In this document: piece after piece, positions 45,447 to 56,300 of the stretch
Numbering within the stretch: position 1 is the stretch's first letter
How the letters are laid out: each line of letters opens with the position of its first letter
Source of the DNA: Bacteroidales bacterium
GTDB taxonomy: Bacteria > Bacteroidota > Bacteroidia > Bacteroidales > Tenuifilaceae
DNA: 64,000 nt
Assembly: GCA_016931855.1 (NCBI GenBank)
Contig: JAFGDZ010000068.1
Span: forward strand, 209,421-273,420
Direction: 5' to 3'
Program-made: the position numbers and the translations under genes
The notes under the pieces: generated by a model
The model's database searches: none
The model's input: the letters and a program-made list of their open reading frames with translations, nothing else
What the model was told of the DNA's origin: nothing

Positions 45447-47813
45447 ATGCAGCTACCCTTAGCAATAAAAAACCGTCCGCGTTTTACGGCAGCAATCATA
45501 ATACTGATTGCTTTGGCTATACTCACATACCTTGCGCTACCCAAAAAGCTATTTACCAACCCCACCTGCACGGTTATTACCGATACCAACGGGGAGCTGC
45601 TAGCGGCAACTATAGCCAACGATGGGCAGTACCGATTCCCCGAAACCGACAGCCTGCCCACCAAGTTTAAGGAGTGCATTGTAATGTTTGAGGACAAGCA
45701 CTTTTACCATCACATAGGGGTTAATCCATTTTCCATAGCAAGAGCAACCACACAAAACATTAGGGCTAAGCGTATTGTAAGCGGCGGAAGCACCATAACC
45801 ATGCAAACCATAAGACTTTGGCGAAAGGATAAGGCCCGAACAGTTAAGGAAAAGCTAATAGAGATTTTTTATGCCCTTAGGTTGGAGTGCTCCTACTCAA
45901 AAAACGAAATACTAAACCTTTACGCATCGCACGCGCCATTTGGGGGAAATGTGGTTGGGCTAAGCGCAGCATCGTGGCGGTACTTCCAGCGGCAACCCAA
46001 CGAGCTAAGCTGGGCCGAGAGCGCAGCGCTGGCTGTTCTGCCCAATGCTCCTGCACTGGTTTTCCCAGGAAAAAACCAGGAGATATTTAGAGCAAAAAGG
46101 GATAGGCTACTTAGCAAACTACTGGCTGCACAAAGGATAGACTCCCTAACATATAACCTAGCCCTACAAGAACCACTTCCGGGTGAACCAATGCCCCTAC
46201 CCCAAACAGCCACACACCTGTTAACCCGAGCCATTACCGATGGATATGAGGGAAAGATGGTAAGAACCACCATCGACCGCTCACTACAGGAACGGGCTAC
46301 GGAGATAGTGAATCGGCACGGTCGTGAACTGGCAGGAAACTCCATAAACAACGCTGCTGTGCTGGTTTGCGAGGTAGCTACTGGTAGGGTTATTGCCTAC
46401 GTTGGCAACACCAACCCACATGGAACCGACAATGGGAATCAGGTTGATATTATTCGCGCCCCCCGAAGCACTGGTAGCATACTAAAACCGCTACTGTACG
46501 CATCGATGCTTACCGAGGGGATGCTCCTACCCCACACCCTAGTGGCCGATATTCCCACACAAATTGGCGGCTACACCCCAAAGAACTACGCGCCCACCTA
46601 CGATGGTGCCGTTCCAGCATCGAATGCGCTATCGCGATCGCTAAACGTGCCATCGGTGCGGATGCTGCAGCAGTACGGCGTTGAGCGCTTTCACGTTAAG
46701 CTAAAACACCTTGGGCTTACCACCCTTAGCCAACCCGCCAACCACTATGGGCTTAGCCTTATTCTGGGAGGCGCAGAGGCAACCCTATGGGATTTAACAG
46801 GCATATACGCCAGCCTAGCCCGCTGGGTTAACCGCTTCAACGAGTTGGAGAGTCGCTATGCTCCTTCCGATTTACGCCCACCGCATTACCTCCAGCAGCA
46901 GAAAATTACTAGCAGCAGCCCTACTATTGAGCATGTAGCCCTTGATGCGGCATCTATATACTTCACCTTTGACGCCATGAAGGAGGTATCGCGCCCCGAT
47001 GAGCTATCGGGATGGAAGTACTTTATATCGTCGCGCTCCATTGCTTGGAAAACGGGAACCAGCTACGGGCATAGGGATGCATGGGCTGTGGGCGTAAACC
47101 CCACGCACGTTGTAGCCGTTTGGGCTGGTAACGCCAGCGGCGAAGGACGCCCCGATTTAACGGGCGTATCGGCAGCAGCACCCATTCTGTTTGATGTGTT
47201 TGGGTTGCTCCCTCCATCGCCCTGGTTCCAAATGCCCATTGACGATATGCAGCAGGTGCCCGTTTGCAGGCTAAGCGGACATCGCGCTAGCGAGTTCTGC
47301 GAACCCGTTGACACGGTGTTTATCCCCACAGCGGGGCTTAACACCAGCGCCTGCCCATACCATACGCTAATACACCTAAACAGGACGGGAACGCACAGGG
47401 TTACCGACCAGTGCGTTAGCCCATCGCAGATGCAGCACGCCAGCTGGTTTGTGCTGCCGCCTGCAATGGAATGGTTTTACAAAAGCAAGAACCCGCACTA
47501 CAGGCCGCTGCCGCCCTACCTTGATGGATGCAAGCCCACCGAGGGGCGTAACTCCATTGCCATTCTTTACCCCCGCACCAACAATGCGGTAATTAACGTA
47601 CCCGTTGACCTTGATGGAAAGCTGGGCTACGTGGTGCTTGAGGCTGCTCACAGCAGACCCGAGGCTACGCTGTACTGGCACCTAAACGATACCTACCTAG
47701 GCTCAACCACCCGTTTCCACAAGCTAAGCACCCAGCCACCAAAGGGGAAGCACACCCTTACCGTTGTTGACGACGAGGGCGAAACGGTTTCGGTGAGGTT
47801 TGTGGTGGAGTAG
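45447..47813 (+). CDS. pbpC: Penicillin-binding protein 1C
   Basis: About 788 residues. One N-terminal membrane segment (about 12-30), a GT51 glycosyltransferase domain with catalytic Glu E82 in MFEDKHFYHHIG and the SGGSTITMQTIR motif, then a transpeptidase domain with nucleophile S344 in STGSILKPL, SLNVPSVRML (SxN region) and KTGTSYGHRDAW (KTG). The C-terminal BiPBP_C domain (about 700-788) defines PbpC rather than PBP1a. Starts: GTG at 45420 is in frame, but the ATG at 45447 gives the normal short cytoplasmic tail. The alpha-2-macroglobulin gene that usually accompanies pbpC is not adjacent. Builds peptidoglycan at the inner membrane. Confidence 0.95.
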   Translation: MQLPLAIKNRPRFTAAIIILIALAILTYLALPKKLFTNPTCTVITDTNGELLAATIANDGQYRFPETDSLPTKFKECIVMFEDKHFYHHIGVNPFSIARATTQNIRAKRIVSGGSTITMQTIRLWRKDKARTVKEKLIEIFYALRLECSYSKNEILNLYASHAPFGGNVVGLSAASWRYFQRQPNELSWAESAALAVLPNAPALVFPGKNQEIFRAKRDRLLSKLLAAQRIDSLTYNLALQEPLPGEPMPLPQTATHLLTRAITDGYEGKMVRTTIDRSLQERATEIVNRHGRELAGNSINNAAVLVCEVATGRVIAYVGNTNPHGTDNGNQVDIIRAPRSTGSILKPLLYASMLTEGMLLPHTLVADIPTQIGGYTPKNYAPTYDGAVPASNALSRSLNVPSVRMLQQYGVERFHVKLKHLGLTTLSQPANHYGLSLILGGAEATLWDLTGIYASLARWVNRFNELESRYAPSDLRPPHYLQQQKITSSSPTIEHVALDAASIYFTFDAMKEVSRPDELSGWKYFISSRSIAWKTGTSYGHRDAWAVGVNPTHVVAVWAGNASGEGRPDLTGVSAAAPILFDVFGLLPPSPWFQMPIDDMQQVPVCRLSGHRASEFCEPVDTVFIPTAGLNTSACPYHTLIHLNRTGTHRVTDQCVSPSQMQHASWFVLPPAMEWFYKSKNPHYRPLPPYLDGCKPTEGRNSIAILYPRTNNAVINVPVDLDGKLGYVVLEAAHSRPEATLYWHLNDTYLGSTTRFHKLSTQPPKGKHTLTVVDDEGETVSVRFVVE

Positions 47814-47879
47814 AGCCAATAGACACGCAGAATACTTAATTATGAACAGCCACACCTAATCACATTCAGAAAGGTTTAT

Positions 47880-47887
47880 TACATTTG
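47880..47887 (+). promoter_or_regulatory. -7 box for the glycosyltransferase operon
   Basis: TACATTTG, exact TAnnTTTG, 38 bases before the first glycosyltransferase ATG; a second near match TACATTTA follows at 47890. Confidence 0.55.
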
Positions 47888-47924
47888 ACTACATTTAAAA
47901 CAAAACATCTACAAATTAAAAGAG

Positions 47925-49403
47925 ATGAAGTTGAAAGCCTTAAACAATAGAATAGACGAGATTATAGAAGCAATTGCTTCTAAGCCTTTTTTGTATCTCA
48001 CAGCACTAGTTATAATTAACATCCTCCTTAAAGGGTTGTATCTTGGCGATGCATCAATGTGGCTTGATGAAGTTTCTCAAGTCAACCTATCCATTAAGCC
48101 AGCAAATGAAATAATTAAAGAATCGTTGGAATACCCAAACGCACCAGTGTACACCTTGTTACTAAGCGTTTGGATAAAAATTTTTGGCATATCACCTGTA
48201 GCAACAAGATCATTAAGTTTATTAATAAGCGTAGCAACAATACCTGCTATTTTCTACTTTGCTAAGCGACACCTAAACTCCTTCACAGCAATATTTTCCA
48301 CGCTACTTTTCTCTGTTTCAAACCTACAATTATACTACTCTCACGAAGCAAGGAGCTATACCTTGGTTGGACTTTTGGTTGTGTTATCATGCGATCTTTT
48401 TTTGCGTATTTACAAGAAGCCAAACTGGCTCAACACAACTCTGCTCTGCCTAGTAAATACAATACTTTTGTACACGCACTTAACAAGCATCCTTATCTTG
48501 GTGGCACAAGGTCTTTACGGGCTGCTTCATCTTAAAAAATGGCAAAAAACGGCGCACGCCATGGTCTCTGTTGCAATACCAGTTGGGTTACTAAGCATTT
48601 GGTTTTTTAATAACACTTGGTTTGGGGGCAACGAAACGGTTTGGATGGCAAAACCCACCCTTAGTAGTTTGTGGGTAATGCTTTATAGCCTTTTAAACAA
48701 TCAGGTAGTAATGATAACTGGCGTAATTCTGATTATTACAAGTTTTGTCATCTTATTAAAAGATAAACAAAGGGACAACAAGAATCGCATATATCTAACA
48801 CTATTCCTACTAGCTTGGGGATTTGCTCCAATCCTAATCAGCTTTGTTAGTTCTATATACTATAATCCAAGATTTATACCTAGATACATTCTATACACTA
48901 GCATTGGGCTTTACCTGCTAATACCCTACATGGCATCCGCAAAAAAGCCACCACGTGTAATAACAGTTTCTTTACTGATATTTATGGTTATCATTTCTGG
49001 CTTAAAGCTAAACCTGAACCCCTGGAAAGGTGAGAACTGGAAGGAAGCAATTGCATCTTACAAAAAGTTAGATAGAAGCAACGCTGTAACAATTGTATCG
49101 GCTTGGTATCAATGGCTTCCTTTTTCATACTACTACAGTACAGATGCCTTTATGGACTACAAAAACACACTCAAGACCTTAAGCAACGAGGGTGTATTCT
49201 TTGCAAATGGGAAAGAGATACTAAACTCAGTAAAAACAGATACACTAGATCAAATAATACTAGTACTTTCGCATTACAGGGTGGTTGACCCCAATGAAAC
49301 CCTTTTGAAAGCAATTGAAGAAAAGTATGAAAAAACGGATGAGACTAAAAAGTTTAAAGGAATAGAAGTGTATGTTTTTAAACCCATTAAAACCAATGAA
49401 TAG
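47925..49403 (+). CDS. GT39/83-type membrane glycosyltransferase
   Basis: 492 residues, about eleven hydrophobic segments. The first extracytoplasmic loop holds the acidic pair in DASMWLDEVSQVN (about 42-54), the DE motif of PMT/ArnT-like GT-C enzymes that take sugar from polyprenyl-phosphate on the periplasmic side. A second loop has SHEARSYTLVGL (about 140). Acceptor could be lipid A, a lipid-linked glycan or protein. A/T-rich relative to neighbours, with codons ending in A/T. First gene of a four-gene run; its last 8 bases overlap the next gene's start. Confidence 0.85.
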   Translation: MKLKALNNRIDEIIEAIASKPFLYLTALVIINILLKGLYLGDASMWLDEVSQVNLSIKPANEIIKESLEYPNAPVYTLLLSVWIKIFGISPVATRSLSLLISVATIPAIFYFAKRHLNSFTAIFSTLLFSVSNLQLYYSHEARSYTLVGLLVVLSCDLFLRIYKKPNWLNTTLLCLVNTILLYTHLTSILILVAQGLYGLLHLKKWQKTAHAMVSVAIPVGLLSIWFFNNTWFGGNETVWMAKPTLSSLWVMLYSLLNNQVVMITGVILIITSFVILLKDKQRDNKNRIYLTLFLLAWGFAPILISFVSSIYYNPRFIPRYILYTSIGLYLLIPYMASAKKPPRVITVSLLIFMVIISGLKLNLNPWKGENWKEAIASYKKLDRSNAVTIVSAWYQWLPFSYYYSTDAFMDYKNTLKTLSNEGVFFANGKEILNSVKTDTLDQIILVLSHYRVVDPNETLLKAIEEKYEKTDETKKFKGIEVYVFKPIKTNE

Positions 49404-51345
49404 CAATGCGTGGCATAGTATTTCCAAAGTTTGGTTTTACATACTTTCGTTTATAGTATTATCAGCAGGCACGTTCTTAATTGTAAAAGATTTCCACAAA
49501 GAACAAATTAAAATTTGGGATGAGGGCAGCAGTGCCAAGAATGCCATTGATATGCTTGCCAACGGCAACTTTTTTATCCAGTATGATAATGGGCAGCCCG
49601 TTCGTGACGATTATAAGCCCCCCCTTAGCCTTTGGTTAAAAATGGCTGGCTATAAGGTTTTTGGGATTAACGAATTCTCGGTAAGACTACCTTCAATTGT
49701 TGCAGCCGTATTAACCATGCTACTGCTCTGGTACTTTGGAGCATTTATGCTTAAAAACCCCCTGCTGGGTATATTAATGCCATTGGTGCTAGTTTGCTCT
49801 AGGGGTTATGTTTTTTACCATGTAGCACGCACAGGAGACCCCGATTCTCTTCTTATCCTATTTACGACCAGCGCAGCCATTAGTTATTTTATGCTTTTAA
49901 TGGATTTTGACAATAGCCATAATAAGCATCTCTGGCTATTGGGTATTTCCGCTTTTCTTGCAATTTTCACCAAGGGAATAATGGGCTTAGCGCCTCTTTT
50001 GGGGTTTGCAATTTTTACATTTATAACTAAAAATGGAATTAGGCTACTTAAAGACTACCGCATTTACCTTGTTGCATTGGGAGTACTTTTCTTATCGGGG
50101 ATATACTATGTAGGTAGAGAAATCGCTGATCCAGGTTATCTAGAAGGGGTTTGGAAATATGAGATATTTGCATTTAAGAAATATCCACTAGGGAACGAAA
50201 AGCACCCTGAATTTATTTTTTACTTCAAACACCTCATTAACAAGGGATTTAAACCGTTTTTCTATTTAATTCCATTGGCAATAGCAGCTTTTTTTTACAG
50301 CAAAGATTCAGTTATAAGAATGCTAATTGCATATTCGCTAAGTGGCTCAATTGTTTTCCTAACTATAATGTCTTTTGCTGCTACAAAAAACGAATGGTAT
50401 ATCTCAGCGGTTTATCCAATATTGGCAATTTTGGTTGCAACAGGCATACATTCAATTATAATACTTGTCCATTCATTGGTAAAAGATAGACATAAAAAGT
50501 TATTCTACATTATAACTGCATTGGCTATAATCCTTTTGTGTTGGCGCCCAGTAGATAGAATTCATGCATCAAACCACAGTTACAAGTATTACACCTACAC
50601 TCCGGAGCGAGCAGGTCGATTTCTAAAACAGTGTAAAACTGACATGCCTGAACTCAAGGAAATTGATGTGATAATAAAGCATCATCCTCGCCAAATAAAG
50701 TTTTATGAGAAGAAGTATAAATATGAAGATGGTACTGTCACAAATATCTGCAAAGAAATTCCCAATAGTATAGTTGGGCGACACGTGTTAACCTGCGATG
50801 AAAAAACAATTTTTGATATTTATAAAAATTACAAAACTACTACAGTTAATCACGACAAATACTGTAGATTAATTAGGGTGGATGGCTACAATACCAAGAA
50901 TAATATTGATACATTTTTTTGTAATACCGAGATATTGACGAACGATAGCCTCCATTTTATGGACACCAAAAATAGTAATATTACATTTTACAATGGAGGA
51001 CTAACCCGTTCGGCTGCATTCTCGGGCAAATCATCTGTTGTTGCAACTCAAGAGAATCCTTTTAACCTAACAGTTAACATTACTCCGTGTCAGCATAGGA
51101 AAGCAATTAAAGCTAGGGTTTGGCGTAAATCTAAAAATCAAAAAGGGTTTCTTGTTATAAGCCTACCCGAACTTGATATAAATGAACAAACTAGCCAAAC
51201 TACAAAAGAAGAAAACGGATGGGAAATGCTTGAAATTAAACTACTTTTACCTCCAGATAGCATGAATTTGCTTGTAAAAGTTTATGTTTGGAACCCAAAT
51301 TCAACCGTAGCGTATTTTGACGATTTAGAGATTGTTGTATTTTAA
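49396..51345 (+). CDS. GT39/83-type membrane glycosyltransferase with extra C-terminal domain
   Basis: About 649 residues. The ATG at 49396 sits inside ATGAATAG, overlapping the previous stop; another frame start lies at 49372. About ten to twelve membrane segments with the GT-C acidic motif in IKIWDEGSSAKNAIDMLANG (about 38-57) and SLWLKMAGYKVFGINEFSVR close by. After the last membrane helix (about residue 395) comes a 250-residue soluble region with paired Cys residues and a beta-rich end (IKARVWRKSKNQKGFLVISL), probably periplasmic and binding the acceptor. Composition is AT-rich, especially 50.6-51.3 kb. Function inferred from the fold. Confidence 0.82.
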   Translation: MNSNAWHSISKVWFYILSFIVLSAGTFLIVKDFHKEQIKIWDEGSSAKNAIDMLANGNFFIQYDNGQPVRDDYKPPLSLWLKMAGYKVFGINEFSVRLPSIVAAVLTMLLLWYFGAFMLKNPLLGILMPLVLVCSRGYVFYHVARTGDPDSLLILFTTSAAISYFMLLMDFDNSHNKHLWLLGISAFLAIFTKGIMGLAPLLGFAIFTFITKNGIRLLKDYRIYLVALGVLFLSGIYYVGREIADPGYLEGVWKYEIFAFKKYPLGNEKHPEFIFYFKHLINKGFKPFFYLIPLAIAAFFYSKDSVIRMLIAYSLSGSIVFLTIMSFAATKNEWYISAVYPILAILVATGIHSIIILVHSLVKDRHKKLFYIITALAIILLCWRPVDRIHASNHSYKYYTYTPERAGRFLKQCKTDMPELKEIDVIIKHHPRQIKFYEKKYKYEDGTVTNICKEIPNSIVGRHVLTCDEKTIFDIYKNYKTTTVNHDKYCRLIRVDGYNTKNNIDTFFCNTEILTNDSLHFMDTKNSNITFYNGGLTRSAAFSGKSSVVATQENPFNLTVNITPCQHRKAIKARVWRKSKNQKGFLVISLPELDINEQTSQTTKEENGWEMLEIKLLLPPDSMNLLVKVYVWNPNSTVAYFDDLEIVVF

Positions 51346-51437
51346 GCCTGTGCAGCAAACTGATCAACTACCGTAAAATACACCACAAAAAATTTATCAC
51401 CTTTGTTTTCTATTAATATAATGCTAAGTATTATAAT

Positions 51438-52385
51438 ATGTACAACAATAAATTGGTAGCAGTTGTAGTGCCCTGCTACAACGAGGAGTCGCAAATAGAA
51501 CAGGTTATTGCAACCATTCCCGATTATATTGATGCCATTGTTGTTATTGACGATGTTAGCCGCGACAACACAGTAAAGGTTATAGAACGCGCACAGCAGG
51601 GTAACCCCAAAGTGGTGCTTATTAAGCACGATAAGAATCAAGGTGTGGGCGGAGCCATTGCCTCGGGGTACAAATGGGCTAGGGATAACAACATGGATAT
51701 TGCCGTGGTTATGGCTGGCGACGGACAAATGGATCCAGATGAGCTACCTAAGCTAATAGAGCCTATTGTTAACGGTGAAACCGATTACACCAAAACCAAC
51801 AGGCTATTCTACGGCGATGCCTTTAACCAAATACCCAAGGTTAGGTACTTTGGCAACTCCATACTATCGTTGCTAACCAAAATAGCATCGGGCTACTGGC
51901 ACATCGCCGATTCGCAAAGCGGCTACACAGCCATTGGAAAGGAGCCCTTGCAGCTAATTGATTGGGACAAGATGTACAAGCGCTACGGACAGCCCAACGA
52001 CCTTTTGGTAAGGCTTAACATATACAACTTTAGGGTGCGCGACATTATTACCAAACCTGTTTACAACGTTGGCGAAAAGAGCAAGATGAAGGTTCACCAT
52101 GTTGTGTTTACCATTGGGTGGCTACTCATAAAGCAGTTCTTTTTTAGACTTAAGGAGAAATATATTATTCGCGACTTCCACCCACTGGTTTTCTTCTACT
52201 TCTTCGGATTTTCCCTAATGGCTGCCAGCATACCGCTATTTGTGCGCATAATGTACTTTTGGATAGCCTTTAACCATATTCCAAAGGTTAACTTTTTGGC
52301 CTGGATGTTTGCCGTAATAATGGGCATACAGTTTATACTATTTGCCATGTGGTTTGATATGGACAACAACAAACACCTACGATAG
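51438..52385 (+). CDS. GT2 polyprenyl-phosphate sugar synthase-like glycosyltransferase
   Basis: 315 residues. N-terminal GT2 GT-A domain: AVVVPCYNEESQIEQVIATI (8-27), DDVSRDNT (about 43, in place of DDxSxD), and the DxD-like AGDGQMDPDE (about 93). This resembles dolichol-phosphate mannose/glucose synthases that load a sugar onto undecaprenyl-phosphate. C-terminal hydrophobic segments at about 240-305 anchor it in the membrane. Base composition returns to the host norm at this gene. It would supply the donor for the two preceding GT-C enzymes. 92 bases after the previous stop. Confidence 0.88.
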   Translation: MYNNKLVAVVVPCYNEESQIEQVIATIPDYIDAIVVIDDVSRDNTVKVIERAQQGNPKVVLIKHDKNQGVGGAIASGYKWARDNNMDIAVVMAGDGQMDPDELPKLIEPIVNGETDYTKTNRLFYGDAFNQIPKVRYFGNSILSLLTKIASGYWHIADSQSGYTAIGKEPLQLIDWDKMYKRYGQPNDLLVRLNIYNFRVRDIITKPVYNVGEKSKMKVHHVVFTIGWLLIKQFFFRLKEKYIIRDFHPLVFFYFFGFSLMAASIPLFVRIMYFWIAFNHIPKVNFLAWMFAVIMGIQFILFAMWFDMDNNKHLR

Positions 52386-52387
52386 CT

Positions 52388-53275
52388 GTGCGAAAGTTCT
52401 TCTTTAATGCCCTAATATACGTTGGGCTAATTTTTCTGGTGGTTTACCTGTACCAGTACGATTACCTAAGCCTTACTGCGCTACACGTTAACCCAGTAAA
52501 ACTTGCCGCTTCAACGCTACTCCTGTGGTTGGGCTTTTTAGCCAGCGTACTAAGCTGGCAGCGGGCACTAAGGGTACACGGCATTAGCATACCATTTAAA
52601 AGCGCACTAAGTTCTCATGGATTATCGGTATTTGCCAAGTTTATTCCAGGCAAAATATGGGTGGTACTAGGGCGTGCCTCAAAGGTATCGCTAGAAGGGC
52701 ATTCGCTAAAAATGGCCTCGTTTGTATCGCTAAAGGAGCAGCTGGTTTACATTTGGCTTGGGCTACTGCTATCGCTTGCCATTATTTTTGGCCCCACAGG
52801 AACACAAGGGCTAATAGCCCTTGTTGTGGTGCTAATAGTTGGGCTTACGCTTTTTAACTTCTCGGGGTGGTTACGCCGTTTAGCGGAGTACCTTTTTAGA
52901 ATGATTTTTAAGCGGGAGTTCACAATACCGCCCGTTAGCTTTACCGAGGCGCTGCCAATGACCCGCGTTACGCTACTTTACTGGGCACTATGGAGCAGCG
53001 GCTTTTACCTCTTTGTTAGCGCAATACACCCAGCCATATCGCCACTTATAGCCTTTGTTTTCCCTCTTAGCGTAACCCTTGGGCTAATTGCCATAATTGT
53101 TCCGGGCGGCTTGGGCGTACGCGAGGGGATAATTACCCTTGGGCTAACATCGGTTGGCGTACCGCTTGAGCAGGCCACAGCCATTGCCATTGCTGCCCGA
53201 CTGTGGTTTACAACGGGCGAGGCGTTTGTTTTCCTTGCAGGATTTTGCGCGAGTAAGTATTGCAAAGCAGACTAA
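52388..53275 (+). CDS. UPF0104 / LPG synthase-like membrane protein
   Basis: 295 residues, about seven hydrophobic segments. Starts with GTG at 52388, three bases after the GT2 stop; no ATG nearby. Family hallmarks are KSALSSHGLSVFAKFIPGKI near residue 74 and IIVPGGLGVREGIITLGLTS near 240. This family (lysylphosphatidylglycerol synthetase TM region, AglD-type) is common beside GT2 polyprenyl-sugar synthases and may handle the lipid carrier or flip it; its biochemical role is not established. Convergent with the propeller kinase gene, which ends 50 bases on. Confidence 0.85.
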   Translation: MRKFFFNALIYVGLIFLVVYLYQYDYLSLTALHVNPVKLAASTLLLWLGFLASVLSWQRALRVHGISIPFKSALSSHGLSVFAKFIPGKIWVVLGRASKVSLEGHSLKMASFVSLKEQLVYIWLGLLLSLAIIFGPTGTQGLIALVVVLIVGLTLFNFSGWLRRLAEYLFRMIFKREFTIPPVSFTEALPMTRVTLLYWALWSSGFYLFVSAIHPAISPLIAFVFPLSVTLGLIAIIVPGGLGVREGIITLGLTSVGVPLEQATAIAIAARLWFTTGEAFVFLAGFCASKYCKAD

Positions 53276-53324
53276 TAGAGCTCCCTGTTTTCTCCCATAA
53301 GAACAAGCGCTAAACCTAGCGCCG

Positions 53325-56300
53325 CTACTCCGCCTTAGGCAATGAGAACGAGAACGTACTGCCTTTACCCTCCTGGCTATCGACCCAAATGGTTCCCCCG
53401 TTCTTTTGAACAAACTCGCGGCAAAGTATCAGCCCAAGCCCTGTTCCTGGTTCATTGGCCGTTCCTTTAGATTTTACGTTCCCATCAACCCTAAATATTT
53501 TATCAATTTTTGATTTTGGGATTCCCACACCAGTATCGGCAATGCTAACCACCACCCGTTTGCCCTGCTCAATGGCAGTAAGGGTAATGGAATCGCCAAC
53601 GGACGAGAACTTTATGGCATTTGTAACCAGGTTGCGCACTACGGTAAGCAGCATGTTGCTATCGGCAGTAACATGCAAATCGGAATGGAGCTCAAGCACC
53701 AGCTCAATACCCTTAATTTGGGCTGCACCAGATAGAAGCTGCACATTATAGTCTAGCACCCGCTTAACGCTAACCTTTTCGGGATTAAAGTCTATAACAC
53801 CCGACTGAGACCGGCTCCATGTAAGCAGATTCTCAAGCAGCTCGTAGGCCGATGTAGTGGTTTGGCTCAAAAGATTAGCAAAGAACAGAGCCTTCTCGGT
53901 ATCGCCCTGGCTAATCCGTTCAATTATAAGCTCTGTAAAGCCCATAATGTTATTGAACGGGTTCCTAAGGTCGTGCCCAATTATCCTAAAGAACTTATCC
54001 TTTGTTGAGTTTAGAACCAGTAGCTCATCGCGTTGCTTCTCAATTTCGAACTCGGCAAACTTTCGCTCTGTTATGTCCGACTCAATAGCCACTAGCTTGC
54101 TAACCGTTCCATCCTCATCAAAAATTGGGGTTAAGGTTGTTTGAACCCAAACGGAGCTGCCATCGGAAAGGGTGTTGAAGCTCTCATAGGTAACCGATTT
54201 CTTTTGAGTAACACACTCATCAACTATACTTTTAATACTCTTGTTAGAGCTGGCCTGAAGCAGGGTGCTGCCCCAGCTTTCCATTAGCCCATTAAGGCTT
54301 GTTTTGTATAGCTTAAAAAAGCCCTCGTTAACCCACTCAAAGCGGGTATCGGCATCCATTATAAGTACAGAGTTATCGGTTTCGCGGGCTACAATAGATA
54401 GCTTTTCAAGCTCCCTGTTGTTCTCAGCAAGCAGCTCGGCCTGAGCAGTAATTTCCTCCTGCCTAATCTCCAGCTCAGCCTGTTTTTCCTCTAGCCTAGT
54501 GTTTACCTCCGATAGCTCTGCGGTACGCTCCATTACAGTAGCCTCAAGCTCTGCGTTTGCGGCTTTAAGGCGCTTTGCATTTAGATGTATGAGCATGTAA
54601 ACAAAAAGAACAGATAGGATAACGTACACTATATCGGCCCAAATTGTTCTGTACCAAGGCGGTGATATTGTAAAGTAGAAATCATCAACATTGCTCTCTA
54701 CACCAAAAATGTTCTTTGCCTTTACCTTAAACACGTAGCTCCCTTCGGGGAGGTTGGTGTACTCCTTCATGGGTAGCGTTTGCCAAGCCGACCATTTTTT
54801 ATCGTAGCCCTCAAGGTAGTACGAGTAAAGGTTGGCCTCCTCGTGAACATAGTAAATGGCTATAAAATTAAATATTAATGAGTTTTGATCGTAGCTTAGC
54901 TGAACCGGTTTATATGCCGACCCTGCATGCAGATCTACATTATCGCCAAAGGTACTTACGCCGTAGTAGAACGACGAGTCGGCATTAATGCTAACCCGTT
55001 TTATCCTAGCATTAAACAAATCTGAATAATCGGTAGTTTGGTATGGCGAGTACCTAAAGAGCCCCTCATCGCCGCCAATCCATGCAACTCCTGTGCTATC
55101 GTCCAAATAAAAACCAAACACCATCATCTCGGGAATTAGCCTAAGCGGCGCATCAACCCACGTGTATGTGCCGTTTGCCATAGGTTTAAAGTAGCCCGTT
55201 TCGCTGCGCTTATTATTCAATCCCGACACCCACACATTACCGTTTGCCGCAGGGGAAAAGGTAAAAACATCCTTACCACTGCTCGTATAGTTTACGCCCA
55301 AGGTAGTATCGGGCTCAAAGCTATCGGTAGTTGAGTTATACTTATCGAGCCCGCCATCGGAGCCTACTACAAAGGAGCCGTTAAAAGGGAAAAGCAGCGC
55401 ATTTTTATTTGACGACAATCCCTTTGTTACGTCATAGATTTTTACCTCTGGGTTTAGAATGGTAGAATGATTGTGAGTTAGCCTAACCACACCATTCCTA
55501 AAGGTTCCAAGCCAAGTTGTAGATGCGTTCTCTTCGTAAAGGCTACGTATATTCTCGGCAACCCCATTTATATGCCCTTCCAGCCTAAGCTCCCCATTGG
55601 TAAACCTGTAAATATCAACACCCGTTGCTGTACACGCAAAGAGTCTGTTCTTTACAAATCTGCTTTGGTAAAGTTCATAAACATAAGCCGATGTTGGCCT
55701 CAGCAGCTGAACCCTATCCTTTTTAAGCTCATATATCCCGTTGCTTGCGCCCACAATGACTTTTGTGGCACCTGTTGCCTCATCGGTAAACCTAATAATG
55801 GACCAACCAGTAGTATTTAGACCTGGCAGCTTTTTTATCCTATTTTTGGAGTCGATATAGTAAATCCCCTGATGCGTTCCCACGTAAAGCGTATTGTTGA
55901 AGCGAATAATGGACTCCACGTTACCATCTAGCCCATCGGCAACACCCCAATAGGTTATGGGCGACATAATATCAACCTTACTTATTCCATTGTTTGATGC
56001 AAACCACAAAAAGCCGTGCCTATCAACCACAAGACCATGCAACCTATTAGTTGACAAACCTTTAATTTGATTTATTACTGTTTGCAACTCGCCTTTCTCG
56101 TTAATAACAATACAGCCATCGCCAGGAGTGCTTATATAATAGTTAGTGCCATACTTTTGCACTTCCGATTTAAGGTGATACTTCTGGTAGTAACTTGCAG
56201 CAGGAGAGCTAATGTACCTTACGCTACTATCGGGATGGGCTAATGGGTTATAGTACGCAAAGCCTTTGCTTGCCGTGCCAATAAAGGCAACGGTGTTGTT

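Noticed and set aside
53307..53322. GCGCTA-AACC-TAGCGC hairpin as terminator of the GT operon
   Set aside because: Perfect 6-bp dyad between convergent genes, but no T-run on either side; too short to call.
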